This document shows positions 26,132-35,176 of a DNA stretch of 64,000 nt, one piece after another. The translations under genes were made by a program, and so were the position numbers. Numbering within the stretch: position 1 is the first letter of the stretch; each line of letters starts with the position of its first letter. Source of the DNA: JAFAMB01 sp963775805 (GTDB lineage: Bacteria; Verrucomicrobiota; Verrucomicrobiia; Chthoniobacterales; JAFAMB01). The DNA lies in NCBI GenBank assembly GCA_963775805.1, contig CAVZKG010000005.1, positions 248,001 through 312,000 on the forward strand, given 5' to 3'. The notes beneath the pieces are model-generated. The model searched no databases and was not told the DNA's origin. It saw only the letters and a list, made by a program, of their open reading frames with translations.

Positions 26132-26593
26132 ATGGGCGTCACAGTCGGCGTCAATAATTTATCAGTTGTCCATGCCGACAGCGGCGGCATAACGACTGCC
26201 TTTCCCGATGTCTGTAAAACTCCAACACCGGGAGGCCCGGTTCCGATTCCTTATCCTAATATTGCGAAGTCATCTGACACGGCCCAAGGCAGTTCTTCAG
26301 TAAAGTGCGATGGGAATCCGATTTGTTTACAGGACTCCAATTTTGCAACCAGCACCGGTGACGAGGCTGGTACTGCCGGCGGAGGGGTCGTGTCCGGCAA
26401 GATAAAGGGCAAGGCAGAATTCGTTAATTTTTCGTTCGACGTAAAGGTTGAAGGCAAAGGGGTGGCACGCGCGCTTGATCCGATGCTGCACAATGATAAG
26501 AACACGCCACCGTTTCCTTTGATTCAAGGCCCCATCATACCGATGCCTTCAACGCTTCAGCCGGTTTGCTACATTTGCAATAAAAACCTCTGA
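26132..26593 (+). CDS. PAAR-like DUF4150 spike-tip protein
   Basis: 153 residues. VCKTPTPGGPVPIPYPNIA (about residues 28-46) is the DUF4150/PAAR-like signature, and GDEAGTAGGGVVSGKIKG with LDPMLHNDKNTPP follows as in the family. These proteins form the sharp tip on VgrG and connect effectors to it. It overlaps the next gene by one base (TGATG). No toxin domain is fused, so the effector is a separate protein downstream. Confidence 0.92.
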   Translation: MGVTVGVNNLSVVHADSGGITTAFPDVCKTPTPGGPVPIPYPNIAKSSDTAQGSSSVKCDGNPICLQDSNFATSTGDEAGTAGGGVVSGKIKGKAEFVNFSFDVKVEGKGVARALDPMLHNDKNTPPFPLIQGPIIPMPSTLQPVCYICNKNL

Positions 26594-27750
26594 TGGGTTC
26601 GGCACAATCAACACCTGGTCAAGTTGTAATCACTGGAATGTCGATGGTGACATCTCTCGGTTTGAGCGCACCCACGTCCTGTGCCGCTGCCCGCGCGGGA
26701 CTGAGCCGGGCAATGAAACTCGATAATTATCCGGTCAAATCGAGTGACGATGGATCGATCGATGGTGTGGTTGCACACGCCGTACCGCTTTTGACGCAAG
26801 GATTCGAAGGTGATCAACGTCTGGTGCGACTTGCAGAAGCGGCATTTGCGGATTTACGATCACAGATCCCCGAATCCGTGGCAAAGAACGGACGTGTCGG
26901 CTTCTATGTTTCGATTCCGGACGTAGATCGACAATCGAAGAGTACGGGAAAAGGTCTGGAAGAGAAACTCCGGGCAGGCGACGCCGGGAACTTTGATCGA
27001 GGGCGCCCAATAAAAATTTTCCGGTGTGGAGTCGGCAGGGGCGGCTTTTCTTCCCCTGCAGCGCTACGATGGGTATCGACTGAAGGTAGTACGGGGTTCG
27101 TTGATGCTTTTCAGAAAGCGGCCGAAGACCTGAAATCGGGTGCGGTGACCTATGCGATCGTTGGAGGCGTTGATTCACTTCTGGACGAAGGAACGATTTC
27201 GTGGCTCGAGAGTACAGAACGGCTCAAGAGTCCTGATCTTCCGTCTGGTTTGCAGCCAGGTGAAGCCGCAGGCTTTATTTTGCTTGAGCATCGTGGGACG
27301 GCACGTTCGCGCGGCGCGCGGGTAGCGGGATCGGTCGTGGCGGCTTTCATCGGGAAAGAAGCGAACACCCTTTTTTCTGGAGAACCGTCAACGGGAGTCG
27401 GTTTGGCCAAAATTCTGAAGGATGCTTCGGACCCAGTCTCGTCGACTCAAGAGAATCCGTTTTGGGTAATCAGCGACCAAAACGGCGAAAGCTATCGAGC
27501 CTTTGAATGGGGAAACGCCTTATTCCGATTGAGCGCCATGAAAGGGGAAACTCCTCCTTTGTCGACATGGTACCCCGCCGCGAGTTTTGGCGATACCGGC
27601 TCTGCATTTGGAGCGGTCGGTACGTGCCTTGCCTTGACCGCTTTTAGCCGAAAATACGCGCCCGCCACACGCGCGGTGCTCGCCGGTTCTTCCGAATGGA
27701 GCACCCGGGCCGCTATTGTGCTTGAAGGTCCTGAACCACAAAGTTTCTAA
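26593..27750 (+). CDS. catalytically degenerate beta-ketoacyl-synthase-fold protein, T6SS-associated
   Basis: 385 residues. The thiolase/ketosynthase fold is recognisable: VVITGMSMVTSLGLSA at the start, AIVGGVDSLLDEG (about 188-200) and QPGEAAGFILLE (221-232). Aligned by eye to ketosynthases, the nucleophile cysteine becomes S166 (in EGSTGF), the first catalytic histidine region (HGTGT) reads SDQNGES (294-300), and the second histidine is D334 (SFGDTGSAFG). All three catalytic positions are therefore lost, so it is unlikely to condense acyl chains. Its place between the PAAR-like gene and the effector suggests an adaptor or chaperone role. Confidence 0.85.
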   Translation: MGSAQSTPGQVVITGMSMVTSLGLSAPTSCAAARAGLSRAMKLDNYPVKSSDDGSIDGVVAHAVPLLTQGFEGDQRLVRLAEAAFADLRSQIPESVAKNGRVGFYVSIPDVDRQSKSTGKGLEEKLRAGDAGNFDRGRPIKIFRCGVGRGGFSSPAALRWVSTEGSTGFVDAFQKAAEDLKSGAVTYAIVGGVDSLLDEGTISWLESTERLKSPDLPSGLQPGEAAGFILLEHRGTARSRGARVAGSVVAAFIGKEANTLFSGEPSTGVGLAKILKDASDPVSSTQENPFWVISDQNGESYRAFEWGNALFRLSAMKGETPPLSTWYPAASFGDTGSAFGAVGTCLALTAFSRKYAPATRAVLAGSSEWSTRAAIVLEGPEPQSF

Positions 27751-27761
27751 ACAATCGTTCC

Positions 27762-28541
27762 ATGGCCGGTCACTCAGAAGGAATCAAGGTCAGCGAGTTT
27801 TGCGCGTTGCGAAAAGATAAATGCCCGTGCGGAAATGAGTACCAAACGGTGTGTACAGAAGCAGTGACCAAATGGAGCACATACACATTTTGGCAGGGCC
27901 GGAAAATGGGTGTAGCAAAACGACCCGAAGCACATCACGTGCTTTGCATCGCGAGCGTTACAGAATTTCTCGCGATCAAAGAGAGCATCAAGAAAATTGT
28001 GGAACAGACCAAGTGGTGTATCAATGCGAAGACCAATATGTTAGCCATGCCCCTTTGGGGGCACACGATCAAATGGTACTGCAACTTGGCGGCAGGCGGC
28101 GCGTTGACCGGAAGTCCAGCACCCCCGCCATTTCAGAACATCCCCCAACACGATTACGACCATAATTCAAAAAAGGGATATACATATGAGGTCTCGCAGG
28201 CGATGAACAATCTCGCGCAGTCCATAGAGGAACAGGCAGAAGAAAACCACGACGCGCCCGGGGATAATTTGAAAAGCCGCCTGGACAAACTGTCTGAGCA
28301 GTTTAAGACGACGTTGGATCAACGTGGCTCCACCCGGAGCAAAGGAACACACCAAGCCTGGCAGGATGCGGCAAAAGAAGCGCAGTCCGCAACCGGAGGC
28401 ACAACTTCAAAATGGTATCTTCCGTTTTCCATGGCTGACGATGGTGCCGTCGAGGAAAGGACTTTTCCTGCCCCCGGAATCGATAGTACGCTAGCAAATA
28501 AGATCCAAAGGCTAGTCGCAGCTTTGGGAAAATGGGGATAA
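27762..28541 (+). CDS. predicted T6SS effector, AHH-type HNH/EndoVII nuclease
   Basis: 259 residues. An AHH motif (A57-H58-H59) is followed by N92-x4-P97-x3-H101 and then QHDYDHNSKKGY (H130, H134, Y140), the layout of AHH nucleases of the HNH/EndoVII superfamily found in polymorphic toxins. Before it is a cysteine cluster (C14, C21, C23, C31) that may bind metal. The C-terminal half is helical and charged. Next door is an Imm11/DUF1629-like gene, a known partner type for such toxins. It should attack nucleic acid in target cells after delivery on VgrG/PAAR. Motif match was by eye, so the nuclease family is likely but unproven. Confidence 0.72.
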   Translation: MAGHSEGIKVSEFCALRKDKCPCGNEYQTVCTEAVTKWSTYTFWQGRKMGVAKRPEAHHVLCIASVTEFLAIKESIKKIVEQTKWCINAKTNMLAMPLWGHTIKWYCNLAAGGALTGSPAPPPFQNIPQHDYDHNSKKGYTYEVSQAMNNLAQSIEEQAEENHDAPGDNLKSRLDKLSEQFKTTLDQRGSTRSKGTHQAWQDAAKEAQSATGGTTSKWYLPFSMADDGAVEERTFPAPGIDSTLANKIQRLVAALGKWG

Positions 28542-28542
28542 C

Positions 28543-29124
28543 ATGAAATCGAATTTTCTTATTTGGACCGACAGAGCCGTGAAACATGCCTGCGCGCTTC
28601 ATAAGTTGAGCGGCGTCGCAAAGGAATACCAGTTTCGAAAAGGCATATCAAAGGCGGAAACATTCGGTAGTGAAGCCTCGTTCAACATGCACCCCGACTT
28701 TCCCAATGACACTTTATTAACCGACAATCTGCTGAACGCCTATCTGCTCATCGTGGGTTCCGGTCGTCTTAAAGCATTTTTTGAGGAACGGGCGACACCG
28801 AACGTCGAATATCTTCCCGTCAAAATCATCGATCATAAAGGAAAGATCGCCAGCACCGAGTACTCGATCATTCATCCGCTCGATCCGGTGGATTGTATCG
28901 ACCAGGAAGCGTCCCAAGTTCGGTGGCACGAGTTCGACAAGGGTGTCATTGATGGCGTGAAACGGCTCGTCATCGATGATTCAAAGGTGGATCCGGCTCG
29001 ATTGATTTTCCGGTTGAAATCATTTTATTGGGCGACTTTAGTCCGCCGTGAAGTCGCCGACGCTATCGATGCCGCCGGATTTACAGGAATTAGCTGGGTG
29101 GATCCCTTGGAGTTCTCGCATTAG
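28543..29124 (+). CDS. predicted immunity protein, Imm11/DUF1629 (MXAN_0049-like)
   Basis: 193 residues starting one base after the preceding stop. Features of the DUF1629/Imm11 family are seen: FNMHPDFPNDTLLTDNLLNAYLLI near residues 46-72 in pieces, and the family-typical YLPVKIIDHKGK and YSIIHPLDPVDCID (about 103-128), with GISWVDPLEF at the end. Family members neighbour AHH and other nuclease toxins and are predicted to neutralise them. It very probably protects the producer against the AHH-type effector. Confidence 0.75.
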   Translation: MKSNFLIWTDRAVKHACALHKLSGVAKEYQFRKGISKAETFGSEASFNMHPDFPNDTLLTDNLLNAYLLIVGSGRLKAFFEERATPNVEYLPVKIIDHKGKIASTEYSIIHPLDPVDCIDQEASQVRWHEFDKGVIDGVKRLVIDDSKVDPARLIFRLKSFYWATLVRREVADAIDAAGFTGISWVDPLEFSH

Positions 29125-29149
29125 GAAATACCAGCGAGTCTGACCCTTA

Positions 29150-29920
29150 ATGAAGCTTGAGGAATACGGAGAAAGTTTGGCGTACGAAACTGCATTCTGG
29201 ATGCAGGGCTTCACGAATCCGACTTATCCTTTTGAAGAACTGGGAAGGCTAAGCTTGGAAGTCTCAGAAAAGCTTCGTGCTCTTGCTATTATTGTTCTCC
29301 TGACTCAAGGCGAACCGGATTACTATTTCCATAACTTGATTCGAAGCGGGAAAGCTCGCGAGACGTATCTTACAAAAGTGCATCAACTTGGTCGCTTCGA
29401 AGATCACGATTATTGTTCCGGACGCTACGAAGCGTTCGTCGACTCGGTTGCCTCCGGTGATCTAGTGCTCGCCCGCAGCATTTCTTCGCTTTCGCCGTCC
29501 ACATTTCGCCTGCATCACGAGTATGAGGATGACTACGCTTACGCACAAATTCTCCACCGGTTCGTGCAGCAGGCTCCATCTGATGAGGAAATCGATCAAC
29601 TTCTCGCACGATGGAAAGCGTATGCCGAGGATAAAGCGGGCGCCCGGTTTCTGGTCTGTCGCGCGTTGAACGATCGCAATCAGAGCGATTTCGATGACGC
29701 ATTCGCAACGCTTCTGCTGGAGCGGGATATGAAAATCGAAGCGAATAAAGCGCGCGGTCAACTGGAAGAGCCGCACATTGTCGCTCAACGCAGAGTGTTC
29801 GTCGAAGGTTTGGCCCTGATCCGTTTAGCCGAGAGACGGGGGTTAGCGACAGAATCCGAATATCGATATTGTCCCTCTTTGGCTCGGACGTCGATGGAGA
29901 CCCCTTTTCCGGGTGAGTAG
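29150..29920 (+). CDS. possible second immunity protein (Imm49-like)
   Basis: 256 residues, all-helical in appearance, no signal peptide. YEDDYAYAQILHRFV, ARFLVCRALNDRNQSDFDDAFATLLLERD and VFVEGLALIRLAERRGL resemble Imm49 proteins, which often accompany T6SS and other toxin clusters. It comes 25 bp after the Imm11-like gene. Whether it shields against the same nuclease, a lost toxin or an orphan effector cannot be told. The Imm49 match is by pattern only. Confidence 0.6.
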   Translation: MKLEEYGESLAYETAFWMQGFTNPTYPFEELGRLSLEVSEKLRALAIIVLLTQGEPDYYFHNLIRSGKARETYLTKVHQLGRFEDHDYCSGRYEAFVDSVASGDLVLARSISSLSPSTFRLHHEYEDDYAYAQILHRFVQQAPSDEEIDQLLARWKAYAEDKAGARFLVCRALNDRNQSDFDDAFATLLLERDMKIEANKARGQLEEPHIVAQRRVFVEGLALIRLAERRGLATESEYRYCPSLARTSMETPFPGE

Positions 29921-29947
29921 CGCGGATCAGTTCAGCGCCTTCAGCGT

Positions 29948-30994
29948 ATGCGGCATCCAAAGATAGAAAACAATAGCGGACTCGAGTTCGACGCCTTCCC
30001 CCTAGCCGACAAAGAGGGTCGTCCAACCATGGTGTGTGTCGTCAAAGGGACGTTCGAGATCTCAAAAAATGGAAGTCTGCAACTCGCCACGAAACAAGCT
30101 CCCATCAATGTCTCGGGCGAATACTGGGGGGATCCGGAGAAATCCAGTTACAAGTATGAACCAGAATGCGCGATCTTTAAGGCTACTACAGACGTGGCTC
30201 TCCTCGGTTATGCATACGCGCCTAAGAGTCGAACGACGGAAGTGCAAGTTTCGTTACGAGCCGGTCCGGTGGAAAAATCGGTTCGAGTCGTGGGGGACAG
30301 ATTCTGGATAAAAACACTCGGCAGCGTCGGTGCGTCCGACCCACAGCCTTTTGAACGGATCCCGCTTCAATATGAACGCGCGTTCGGAGGATGGGACCGA
30401 AGTGATCCCGATCCGAAGAATCATGCGTTCGAACCTCGCAATCCTATTGGGATTGGGTTTCGATCGAGGAACGGGCGTTTCCAGGAAGGTGTTTCATTGC
30501 CTAATCTCGAAGATTCACGCCAACCGTTGCGCCGTTACGGCTCAACCGTGCCGCCGGCTGGATTTGGTTTCACTTCCCCCAATTGGGAACCACGAGCAAA
30601 GTTCGGGGGAACTTACGATAAGAAATGGACAGACGAGCGGATGCCGTTGCTCCCGCTCGATTTTGACTACCGATATTTTAACAGCGCTTCCGAAGGGCTG
30701 ATCGCCCCAGAATATTTTCGTGGCGACGAAAACATACTCGTTGAGAACGCTTCACCGGGTGGTCGGCTCGCGTTTCGCCTACCGGGGTATTCCCCGCCGA
30801 TGATCGATGTCGAATTGCAGGGAGCAAAACACTTTGATCTGGAAACCCACCTGGACACTGTCATCATTAACGCGGAGGAGCGAGTGCTGTTCCTTCTTTG
30901 GCGCGGCAAGCTTTCACTGAGCCGGGGAATGGAAGAGCTGGCAGGAATCCAAGTGCGTGCCATGCAAAAATCCAGCGTTCGAGTGGGCACTTAA
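29948..30994 (+). CDS. DUF2169 family T6SS effector adaptor
   Basis: 348 residues. DUF2169 hallmarks: VCVVKGTFEISKNG near residue 25, KYEPECAIFKATTDVALLGYAYAP (about 58-82) in parts, then PLQYERAFGGWD and NPIGIGF. These proteins load effectors onto VgrG and PAAR-like tips and are usually encoded with DUF4150 proteins, as here. It belongs to the cargo cassette downstream of vgrG. Confidence 0.9.
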   Translation: MRHPKIENNSGLEFDAFPLADKEGRPTMVCVVKGTFEISKNGSLQLATKQAPINVSGEYWGDPEKSSYKYEPECAIFKATTDVALLGYAYAPKSRTTEVQVSLRAGPVEKSVRVVGDRFWIKTLGSVGASDPQPFERIPLQYERAFGGWDRSDPDPKNHAFEPRNPIGIGFRSRNGRFQEGVSLPNLEDSRQPLRRYGSTVPPAGFGFTSPNWEPRAKFGGTYDKKWTDERMPLLPLDFDYRYFNSASEGLIAPEYFRGDENILVENASPGGRLAFRLPGYSPPMIDVELQGAKHFDLETHLDTVIINAEERVLFLLWRGKLSLSRGMEELAGIQVRAMQKSSVRVGT

Positions 30995-31012
30995 CGTAAA
31001 CAATCGGAACGG

Positions 31013-32365
31013 ATGGCTACTTCGTACCGCGTATTTCTAATCGAGCTCTATCAGGAGTATCTCGCCGAGGCTTCGTTTTTCTATGAGCGGCGCCGGAACT
31101 CGATTCGCGATCACGTGTCCACGTGGACAGGACTGGCTTCACTTGAAAACCGTCTTGAGACGCATCTTGACGGTTTGATAGTAGGCGGCGATCTAGCTCT
31201 CGACGTTTGTCTTCAACAGGCGGAGGAGGGGGATTTCGGGGAACTTTATGCGGCCGTTTCAGTCTTTTGCCGTCATCAACGAATGGACCTTGTTGATGCT
31301 GTTCTCAATAAACTCGACTCGGGCGAAATCTCAAAAATTGAAGCGGCCGCTGACGCGATCAAACATGAAGCGCCGCCGGAATGGCGTGAAGAGCTGATCC
31401 GAAAATTTAAGGCTGGCGGAACCCCGGTAATATTGAACGTTCTGGCGCGAGTGTTGGGTTGGCGAAGATGGGAAAACAGCAATGAGCTTGCCGCTGCCCT
31501 CAACCAATCAGAGCGATCTTGCCTTCCGGCGATCCTGTGGGCTACGGGACGTTCCCGGATCCTGTCCAGAAGGTCGATCCCTTTTGACTTGCTTGGCGAT
31601 GGCGACGCGGCCGTTTGTTTCGCGGCAGCTGTCGCGTTGCTTCGGCGCGGCGAGTCGCAGGCGCTTAGTTTTTTGCTGCGAAAATCGGCTTTGCCTGGGT
31701 GGGCCTATATCGTTGCCGGTCTGGCCGGCGGGAAGTCGGTTGCGGAATTACTTCTTAAGCAGAAGCCTGCGGCAAAAGCGCAGGGCGATTTGCTAATCGC
31801 TTTGGGCCTGCTCGGCGCTCCATCCACCATATCGTATTTGATCGCTCAGTTGGCCGTCCCGGAGCTCGCTCAGGTAGCCGCGATGTCGCTCCAGACGGTC
31901 ACCGGAGCTAAACTTTGGGAGAATCTCTTCGTTCCGGAAATGATCGATGAAGATGAATCATTCGATCACGAAAAAGTGCATCAGCCAAATGGAGGGATTG
32001 CGTTTCGATCTGACGGGAAACCATTTGGCAGTAACGAACGCCGACTCTCGTCGGATCCGCGCAAATGGAGCGCTTGGTGGTCAGCGAATTCGCGGAAGTT
32101 CGACCCTGCTTTGTGCTACCGCGACGGTCAACCAATGAGTCCCAGACTTTCTCTTGCGTCCCTTGCGTCCGAGGAGACGCCAAATCGTATCCGCGCGCTG
32201 GTGACTGAAGAATTGGCGATTCGATATGGTTGCGACGTCCCGTTCGAAATGGACATGCGTATCGCCGACCAGAAACAGGCGATCGCCAAGATCCGTGACT
32301 GGGTGGCAGCAAACGGGGTGCGCTTCCGGGAGGGAGGCTGGTACTTTGACGGAAAGCTAACTTAG
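31013..32365 (+). CDS. TIGR02270 family HEAT-like protein
   Basis: 450 residues. YLAEASFFYERRRNSI near the start, the middle run of HEAT-like helices (about 80-290), FRSDGKPFGSNERRLSSD and the C-terminal IADQKQAIAKIRDWVAAN match TIGR02270 proteins. These occur next to DUF2169 and DUF4150 genes in T6SS cargo modules; their role is unknown and probably scaffolding. It is the last gene of the forward cargo operon. Confidence 0.82.
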   Translation: MATSYRVFLIELYQEYLAEASFFYERRRNSIRDHVSTWTGLASLENRLETHLDGLIVGGDLALDVCLQQAEEGDFGELYAAVSVFCRHQRMDLVDAVLNKLDSGEISKIEAAADAIKHEAPPEWREELIRKFKAGGTPVILNVLARVLGWRRWENSNELAAALNQSERSCLPAILWATGRSRILSRRSIPFDLLGDGDAAVCFAAAVALLRRGESQALSFLLRKSALPGWAYIVAGLAGGKSVAELLLKQKPAAKAQGDLLIALGLLGAPSTISYLIAQLAVPELAQVAAMSLQTVTGAKLWENLFVPEMIDEDESFDHEKVHQPNGGIAFRSDGKPFGSNERRLSSDPRKWSAWWSANSRKFDPALCYRDGQPMSPRLSLASLASEETPNRIRALVTEELAIRYGCDVPFEMDMRIADQKQAIAKIRDWVAANGVRFREGGWYFDGKLT

Positions 32366-32693
32366 GGTCGTCTGCGCGGGACGAGCCCCAAGGTAGCGCA
32401 GGCATTCTGCCCGCGCCTGCTGGGAGCCGAAACACTCAACGGCAAGTAGCTAACAAAAAGCGACGCTTCAATACAATCGATGTTGCGTGACCTGGCGAAG
32501 TATCTCCGTTCCGGGCCGCCGGAAATCCGAACCTCTGTGCCCTTCGCGCCTTGTGGTCAATGCAATCCTCTGCGTCCTCCTCCGTGTCTCCGTATCTCTG
32601 TGGTGAGCCGTTCACGGGAAAGGCTCGGCGACCGGTGAAAATATAGGCCGAAGTTGTAAGAAACTTGTTCCGAACGGCCGCTAATCATGCATA
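32366..32693. repeat. intergenic region with palindromic and 'cacagagg'-type repeats
   Basis: No gene is supported. At about 32392-32422 an imperfect palindrome (GCGCAGGC-attct-GCCCGCG) resembles dispersed repeats common in related genomes. At about 32570-32615 the sequence ctctgcgtcctcctccg and following is the reverse complement of the repeat family seen again near 54000-54230. The region separates the T6SS cargo operon from the lipoprotein gene. Confidence 0.5.
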
Positions 32694-33263
32694 ATGCTGG
32701 CTCTTTGTCAGCTTCCTATGAATTTGATTTCTGATTCTCTAATGGCCTTTCGTGCCGGCCAATTGAGCACGATATCCAGACGTTTGCTGGTTGGATCAAT
32801 TATGGGGTTGGGAATGCTAATGGCTGGGTGCGCCGGGTTAACCGGCCCGAATGGCCTTGGCCATTATGTTCTTGTCGTTTGCAAGCTTGCACCGGACCAA
32901 AAATTGGCCGGTCAAAATCGCGCGAACGGATATTTTACAGACGTTGCCGCCGGCAAGAGAGCCAGGCCCGCGGGGCGCTACGTTGCGATTCAAACGCTCA
33001 ATCCGAACAAGAAGCAGGAGGCAAAATATACGCAGGCAAAAGCAGCAGCTCAGAAAAAAGCTGAATCGAACGGACAATCTCTCGGGCCCGAATGGGTTGA
33101 CCCGTCGCAATTGCATTGCGTGATGGTGTTCGATGTGGTCACGCACGAATCGGTTGGCACAGACTGTTACGTGGTCGCCGAATTACCAAAGCTTGGTGAA
33201 AAATCCACGTTCGATACTTTCCCAGCCGAATTTGTAGCCACTTCGACCGAGTTCGTTCCGTAA
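32694..33263 (+). CDS. lipoprotein of unknown function
   Basis: Up to 189 residues. A basic n-region (ISRRLL), a hydrophobic stretch and the lipobox LMAGC mark a signal-peptidase II lipoprotein; internal starts at 32718 or 32742 would give a shorter, more typical signal peptide. The mature part has a Lys/Ala/Gln-rich helix (about 100-125) and two further cysteines (C146 and C163 regions) but no domain I recognise. It is the only sizeable lipoprotein near the T6SS genes, yet it does not resemble TssJ. Confidence 0.75.
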   Translation: MLALCQLPMNLISDSLMAFRAGQLSTISRRLLVGSIMGLGMLMAGCAGLTGPNGLGHYVLVVCKLAPDQKLAGQNRANGYFTDVAAGKRARPAGRYVAIQTLNPNKKQEAKYTQAKAAAQKKAESNGQSLGPEWVDPSQLHCVMVFDVVTHESVGTDCYVVAELPKLGEKSTFDTFPAEFVATSTEFVP

Positions 33264-33346
33264 GATTTGCGAGCCAGCGCAGTTTTGCAGTTTGAAAGGG
33301 AGGAGCCACGTGGGACTGTTGGGGATAGTCAGTACGCCGTCACACT

Positions 33347-34801
33347 ATGGACCTCTCTTTGGAGTCTGCCAAAGCGATCACGCAATACTTCGGGGCGTGC
33401 GGTTACACGGAAGAAACCCTGAACCGGCTGGGTCTTTCCGGCCTGCCCCGGAGTGCTCTTTCCAAACTCTCCAAATTGGAGTGGCCGATCGATGTGAGCT
33501 CGGAACTCGATCTCTTGGTCCGGTTATTCTATTTGGGCAAAGCGGTTGCTCTCGATGCGGTCCAGAAATTGATCCCGCCGAACGTACTGAATACGCTGCT
33601 GGAACTCGAGCTCTTGCAGCGAAACGGGGAGAGATTACAAGCCGCTTGCACGTTCGAGAAATTTGACGACCTCTTGCTAGCCTTCGATTCTCGCCAGCGG
33701 TTTCACGCGCATGCGGAGGACCTGGTGCTGGGATTAAACTCGACGACTCGGCTTTTGAATAATTGCCGCATCGATTGTCTCGGAGGCAATTTCCTGGATT
33801 TGGGTACCGGCTGTGGCACACTCGCGTTGGCTGCGGCACCTCTTGCCGCAAAGGTCACTGCGACCGATATCAATGGCAGGGCGCTGCGCTTTGCTCGCAT
33901 CAATGCGGCGTTGAATGGGATTAGCAACGTCTCGTTCCTGCTTGGAGACCGTTTCGAACCCGTTGCCGGACGGAGATTCGAATCAATTGTCAGCAACCCG
34001 CCATTTCTTCTGGCGCCCACAAGCGGCCTCCTTTACACCGAGAACAAGATCGACCTGGACGGATTCGTCGAATCGCTGGCACGAATCGCTCCCGAATATC
34101 TTGAGGAAAATGGCGTGTTCCAGATGCTCTGCGAATGGGCAGAACTCGACGCTGAGCCCTGGGAGATGCGTTTGCGAAGCTGGTTTGAAACTTGCCGTTG
34201 CGACGTGCACATCTGGTGGGGTTACCGGTTCAGCATTGCGGAGTACGCGCGCAAACGAGCCATCGAACAGGGGGAACTCGATCCGGAATCCGTTGGCCCC
34301 TCCTTTAGTGAGAAAATCCGATATCTGAAGGATCGACGGGTGAAATCGATCTATGGAGGGTTAATTACCTTACGACGCAGATCTGGCGAAAACTGGTTTT
34401 GGATCGAGGAGATGCAACAGCGCCCGAGCGCCCCGATTGGCGAAGCGCTCCGGGAGAGGTATTCGACCCGAGATGTTGTGGAGTCGAACAATGAAGAGAG
34501 ACTCTTGATGAGCCGCCCGAGGTTTGCGCCGGAGATCCGCCTGATAACCGAGTCCGTGCAACGGACGGGCGCCTGGACCGCTGAACGTAGCTACCTCGAG
34601 AGGACCGGCGATCTGCCTGCTAAGCTGGTCCTGGACACCCTCCTGGCGAAATTGGCAGCCCGATTCGACGGCTCCGAGACTTTAGGAACGCTTCTGAAGG
34701 AATTGGGATTGGAACACAATGTTGCGATGGATCAAGTAATCCCGGAGGGATTGCGTATTACTAAAGTGCTTGCAACGAAAGGCCTGATCCTGCTCGACTA
34801 A
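33347..34801 (+). CDS. SAM-dependent methyltransferase (MTS/NPPF type)
   Basis: 484 residues. The SAM motif FLDLGTGCGTLALAAAPLA (about residues 150-168), VTATDINGRALRFARIN and the amino-group-transfer motif SNPPF (about 215-219) place it in the MTS small-domain methyltransferases that modify glutamine, adenine or guanine amino groups. The N-terminal 145 residues look like a helical, winged-helix-like domain. The C-terminal 200 residues are unassigned. Substrate unknown. It stands alone between the lipoprotein and a tiny membrane protein. Confidence 0.85.
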   Translation: MDLSLESAKAITQYFGACGYTEETLNRLGLSGLPRSALSKLSKLEWPIDVSSELDLLVRLFYLGKAVALDAVQKLIPPNVLNTLLELELLQRNGERLQAACTFEKFDDLLLAFDSRQRFHAHAEDLVLGLNSTTRLLNNCRIDCLGGNFLDLGTGCGTLALAAAPLAAKVTATDINGRALRFARINAALNGISNVSFLLGDRFEPVAGRRFESIVSNPPFLLAPTSGLLYTENKIDLDGFVESLARIAPEYLEENGVFQMLCEWAELDAEPWEMRLRSWFETCRCDVHIWWGYRFSIAEYARKRAIEQGELDPESVGPSFSEKIRYLKDRRVKSIYGGLITLRRRSGENWFWIEEMQQRPSAPIGEALRERYSTRDVVESNNEERLLMSRPRFAPEIRLITESVQRTGAWTAERSYLERTGDLPAKLVLDTLLAKLAARFDGSETLGTLLKELGLEHNVAMDQVIPEGLRITKVLATKGLILLD

Positions 34802-34846
34802 GCTATATCGTTCCCGAAATTTTTTGCGAGCGATGGAGCGGTTGGC

Positions 34847-35014
34847 ATGAACGTCGAAACGATCCTCACCAATATTGCGATTATTTTTCTGACTGTGACG
34901 GTCTGGAATTATTTGCAGCAGGCGGGACAGCTCACACCAGCCAGGAGAACCTGGCTTACAATTGCGGGTATCTTCGCAGCGGTCAGCCTTTTTCTGCGAG
35001 TCCTGGGACGATAA
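34847..35014 (+). CDS. small single-pass or two-pass membrane protein
   Basis: A 55-residue frame from the ATG at 34847 with hydrophobic segments ILTNIAIIFLTVTVW and TWLTIAGIFAAVSLFL. Composition is clearly membrane-protein-like. A purine-rich GATGGAGCGG stretch lies about 5-14 bp upstream. No family recognised. Confidence 0.5.
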   Translation: MNVETILTNIAIIFLTVTVWNYLQQAGQLTPARRTWLTIAGIFAAVSLFLRVLGR

Positions 35015-35176
35015 GACTATTGGGCATCGGTGTTTTGCCGCGGATTGGGAATGTGGAATCATCCCATCGGGTAATGGGCTTATGGCGCGGGCAATGACAC
35101 ATTGTGGGAGCGGGCACCAAGCTGAAGAACAGCTGAATCAGAGTTTGACCGGGAGAAGGATGTTTCCAGAGCGACT

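Noticed and set aside
32694..33263. Lipoprotein as TssJ
   Set aside because: It has a lipobox and suitable size, but none of the TssJ sequence pattern is visible and it is not next to tssK, tssL or tssM.
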